24,011 bases of DNA from an uncultured Oscillospiraceae bacterium (GTDB lineage Bacteria; Bacillota; Clostridia; Oscillospirales; Acutalibacteraceae), in NCBI GenBank assembly GCA_900552115.1, contig URYP01000026.1:1-24011 (forward strand), written 5' to 3'. Below the pieces are notes generated by a model, which saw only the letters and a list, made by a program, of their open reading frames with translations, ran no database searches and was not told where the DNA came from. This document shows, piece by piece, positions 22,493 through 24,011 of the stretch. Position 1 is the first letter of the stretch. Every line of letters starts with the position of its first letter. The position numbers were made by a program, and so were the translations under genes.

Positions 22493-22548
22493 GCTGCAAA
22501 GCGGCTCCCGCGCCGGAGCGTGCGTCACTTCTTCTGGTTTCTGCAAAA
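22493..22548 (+). repeat. Structured intergenic repeat, copy B
   Basis: TTCTTCTGGTTTCTGCAAAA (22529-22548) is identical to the minus-strand copy at 18161-18142. Before it lie the hairpins CGCT-GCAA-AGCG (from 22494) and GCTCC/GGAGC (22504-22519), comparable in place to the hairpins of copy A. The rest of 22431-22492 is A/T-rich, and I see no gene in it. Confidence 0.55.
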
Positions 22549-22578
22549 TGGTAGGATATATTTAAAATTGATACCGGT

Positions 22579-22729
22579 GCCGCGTGATTCGAGGCATACG
22601 GGCAGGCGGGTCCTGTGCGACGGTGCGCCGTGAACCATGTCAGGCGGGGAACCGAGCAGCATTAAGCGGTAGTCATCGTGCGCCGCAGTCAACCTGTCTG
22701 CCCGTATGCTTCGGACCATGCGGCTTTTT
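22579..22729 (+). ncRNA. ffs: Bacterial signal recognition particle RNA (4.5S type)
   Basis: The conserved domain IV core is clear: the asymmetric loop and tetraloop region read GTCAGG (22639-22645 area), GGGGAA and AGCAGC (22655-22660). A long hairpin surrounds it: GCATACGGGCAG (22594-22605) pairs perfectly with CTGCCCGTATGC (22698-22709), and the outer stem from 22579 pairs with the strand ending at 22724 through several G-U pairs. TTTTT (22725-22729) ends the transcript. The RNA is about 146 bases, without an obvious Alu domain. It binds Ffh and guides ribosomes to the membrane. SRP RNA next to dnaX is a common bacterial order. Confidence 0.92.
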
Positions 22730-22744
22730 GGAGGTGCAGGGAGA

Positions 22745-24011
22745 ATGTATCAGGTTTTATACCGCAAATGGCGGCCGCAGACGTTTTCGGACGTATGGGG
22801 CCAGCCTCATATTACGACGGCTCTGAAAAATGAACTGCGGACCGGGCGGCTGGCGCACGCCTATCTGTTTACCGGCTCCCGCGGCACCGGCAAGACCTCC
22901 TGCGCCAAAATTCTGGCCAAGGCGGTCAACTGCCTCCACCCGGTCGACGGTGATCCCTGCAACGAATGCGAGGTCTGCCGGGGTATCGACGACGGCACGG
23001 TGCTGGACGTGGCCGAAATCGACGCGGCGTCCAACAATGGCGTGGATAACATCCGGGATTTGCGGGAGGAAGTGAATTTCACCCCTACAATCGGGAAATA
23101 CCGCGTCTATATCATTGATGAGGTACATATGCTGTCGGCCGGCGCGTTTAATGCGCTCCTGAAAACCCTGGAGGAGCCGCCGGCCCACGTGATTTTTGTG
23201 TTGGCCACCACCGAGGTGCACAAGCTGCCGGCCACCATATTATCCCGCTGCCAGCGGTTTGATTTTAACCGTATCGCTCCGGCCGATATCGCCGGGCGAA
23301 TGCAGTACATTGCCGGGCAGGAGGGCTTTACGCTGGAGGAAGACGCCGCGCTGCTGATTGCGCGGCTGGCGGACGGCGGTATGCGGGACGCGCTGTCCCT
23401 GCTCGACCAGTGTTTGTCCCGCTCACGGGAGATCGACGCCAACGTGGTCGCCGCAGCCTCCGGCATGGCGGGGCGGGAATATCTGTATTCTCTGGCTGAG
23501 GCGATCCGTCGGCAGGACGGCGCGGCGGGACTCACGCTGCTTCACGATTTATACACTGGCTCCTGCGATATGGAGCGGCTTTGTGTGGAACTAACGGAGT
23601 TTTTCCGCGGCCTGATGATCGTAAAAAGTGTGGAGCGGGCCGAGGAGCTGGTGGTAACTACGCCGGCGGAGCTGGAGCGGATGCGGGAGACAGCGGCGGC
23701 CTTTGAGCTGACGGTCATACTCCATGCCATGGATGTGCTGCAGGGCGCGATGGAGCGGCTGCGTTCCGGAGGATCCCGCCGTATGGAAATGGAAATGGCG
23801 CTGCTGCGGCTGTGCTCGCCGGATCTGGATACCGGATCGGCAGGGCTGCTGCGCCGTCTCAAGGCGCTGGAAGAACAGGTGAGGATGCTGGCGGCGGGAG
23901 GTACGGCGGTGCAGCCGCAGTCGGCGGCCGCGCCCTCCTCCCCGGAACCGGCTGCGTCTGTCCGGAAACCGGTCATAAAAGAGCCGGCCGCCCCGGCGGC
24001 GGAGTCTCTCC
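22745..24011 (+). CDS. dnaX: DNA polymerase III subunit gamma/tau, 5' part (cut by window end)
   Basis: The first 422 residues of the clamp-loader ATPase are present. Walker A GSRGTGKT is at 44-51, the zinc-binding cysteines are C63, C72, C75 and C78 (PCNECEVC), Walker B with IIDEVH is at 123-128, and the sensor region LATTEVHKLPATILSRCQRF follows. Domain III runs to about 370, then an Ala/Pro-rich linker typical of tau begins and the window ends inside it. ATG 22745 follows GGAGG (22730-22734) by ten bases. The ribosome binding site touches the terminator T-run of the SRP RNA, so part of the transcription must pass that site. No slippery frameshift site is visible in the part shown. Confidence 0.95.
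   Translation, partial: MYQVLYRKWRPQTFSDVWGQPHITTALKNELRTGRLAHAYLFTGSRGTGKTSCAKILAKAVNCLHPVDGDPCNECEVCRGIDDGTVLDVAEIDAASNNGVDNIRDLREEVNFTPTIGKYRVYIIDEVHMLSAGAFNALLKTLEEPPAHVIFVLATTEVHKLPATILSRCQRFDFNRIAPADIAGRMQYIAGQEGFTLEEDAALLIARLADGGMRDALSLLDQCLSRSREIDANVVAAASGMAGREYLYSLAEAIRRQDGAAGLTLLHDLYTGSCDMERLCVELTEFFRGLMIVKSVERAEELVVTTPAELERMRETAAAFELTVILHAMDVLQGAMERLRSGGSRRMEMEMALLRLCSPDLDTGSAGLLRRLKALEEQVRMLAAGGTAVQPQSAAAPSSPEPAASVRKPVIKEPAAPAAESL

Overview
The window looks like chromosomal DNA of a gut-type, moderately GC-rich clostridium (Bacillota; Oscillospiraceae/Ruminococcaceae-like is my best guess). Reasons: AGGAGG-type ribosome binding sites, the firmicute order murI - DUF1934 - argS and SRP RNA - dnaX, a type I dockerin, c-di-GMP riboswitches of clostridial style, and a remnant of a Tn916/Tn1549-like conjugative element. 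I ran no searches; family calls rest on motifs read by eye.

Layout. (1) 1 to about 1766: right-hand part of a conjugative element: a DtxR-type metalloregulator, two terminators around a possible leader peptide, then the sigma-factor/helix-turn-helix pair typical of Tn916 orf7/orf8. No excisionase or integrase follows; the element runs straight into a chromosomal gene. (2) About 1767-3676, minus strand: a DivIVA-like coiled-coil gene and a membrane sensor gene whose 3' part is cut off by the element. (3) 3724-4153: a divergent control region. On the minus strand a consensus promoter, a class I c-di-GMP riboswitch and a terminator precede the DivIVA-like operon. On the plus strand another near-consensus promoter, a class II c-di-GMP riboswitch and a terminator precede a small lipoprotein and a secreted protein with a CBM2-like domain. 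Two unrelated c-di-GMP aptamer classes back to back in one intergenic region is the most striking signal here. (4) 5464-18096, minus strand: a seven-gene catabolic operon, in transcription order an Old-Yellow-Enzyme-type Fe-S flavoprotein, an SDR, an FAD dehydrogenase, a 1515-residue secreted polysaccharide lyase family 8 (PL8) enzyme with carbohydrate-binding-like modules and a C-terminal dockerin, a second PL8 without signal peptide, a TIM-barrel isomerase/epimerase and a D-2-hydroxyacid dehydrogenase. (5) 18299-24011, plus strand: housekeeping genes murI, DUF1934, argS, asparaginase, the SRP RNA and the start of dnaX (cut by the window end).

How it fits together. The big lyase would cut an acidic polysaccharide outside the cell and the dockerin could attach it to a cohesin scaffold. 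The small lyase and the redox enzymes would finish the products inside. The usual enzymes for unsaturated uronides (GH88 hydrolase, KduI/KduD) are absent from this stretch, so an oxidoreductive route is worth testing. The neighbouring c-di-GMP-controlled secreted CBM2 protein suggests that surface attachment is switched by c-di-GMP. The truncated sensor resembles the sensory half of clostridial membrane diguanylate cyclases, which would make a feedback loop, but its output domain lies outside the window.
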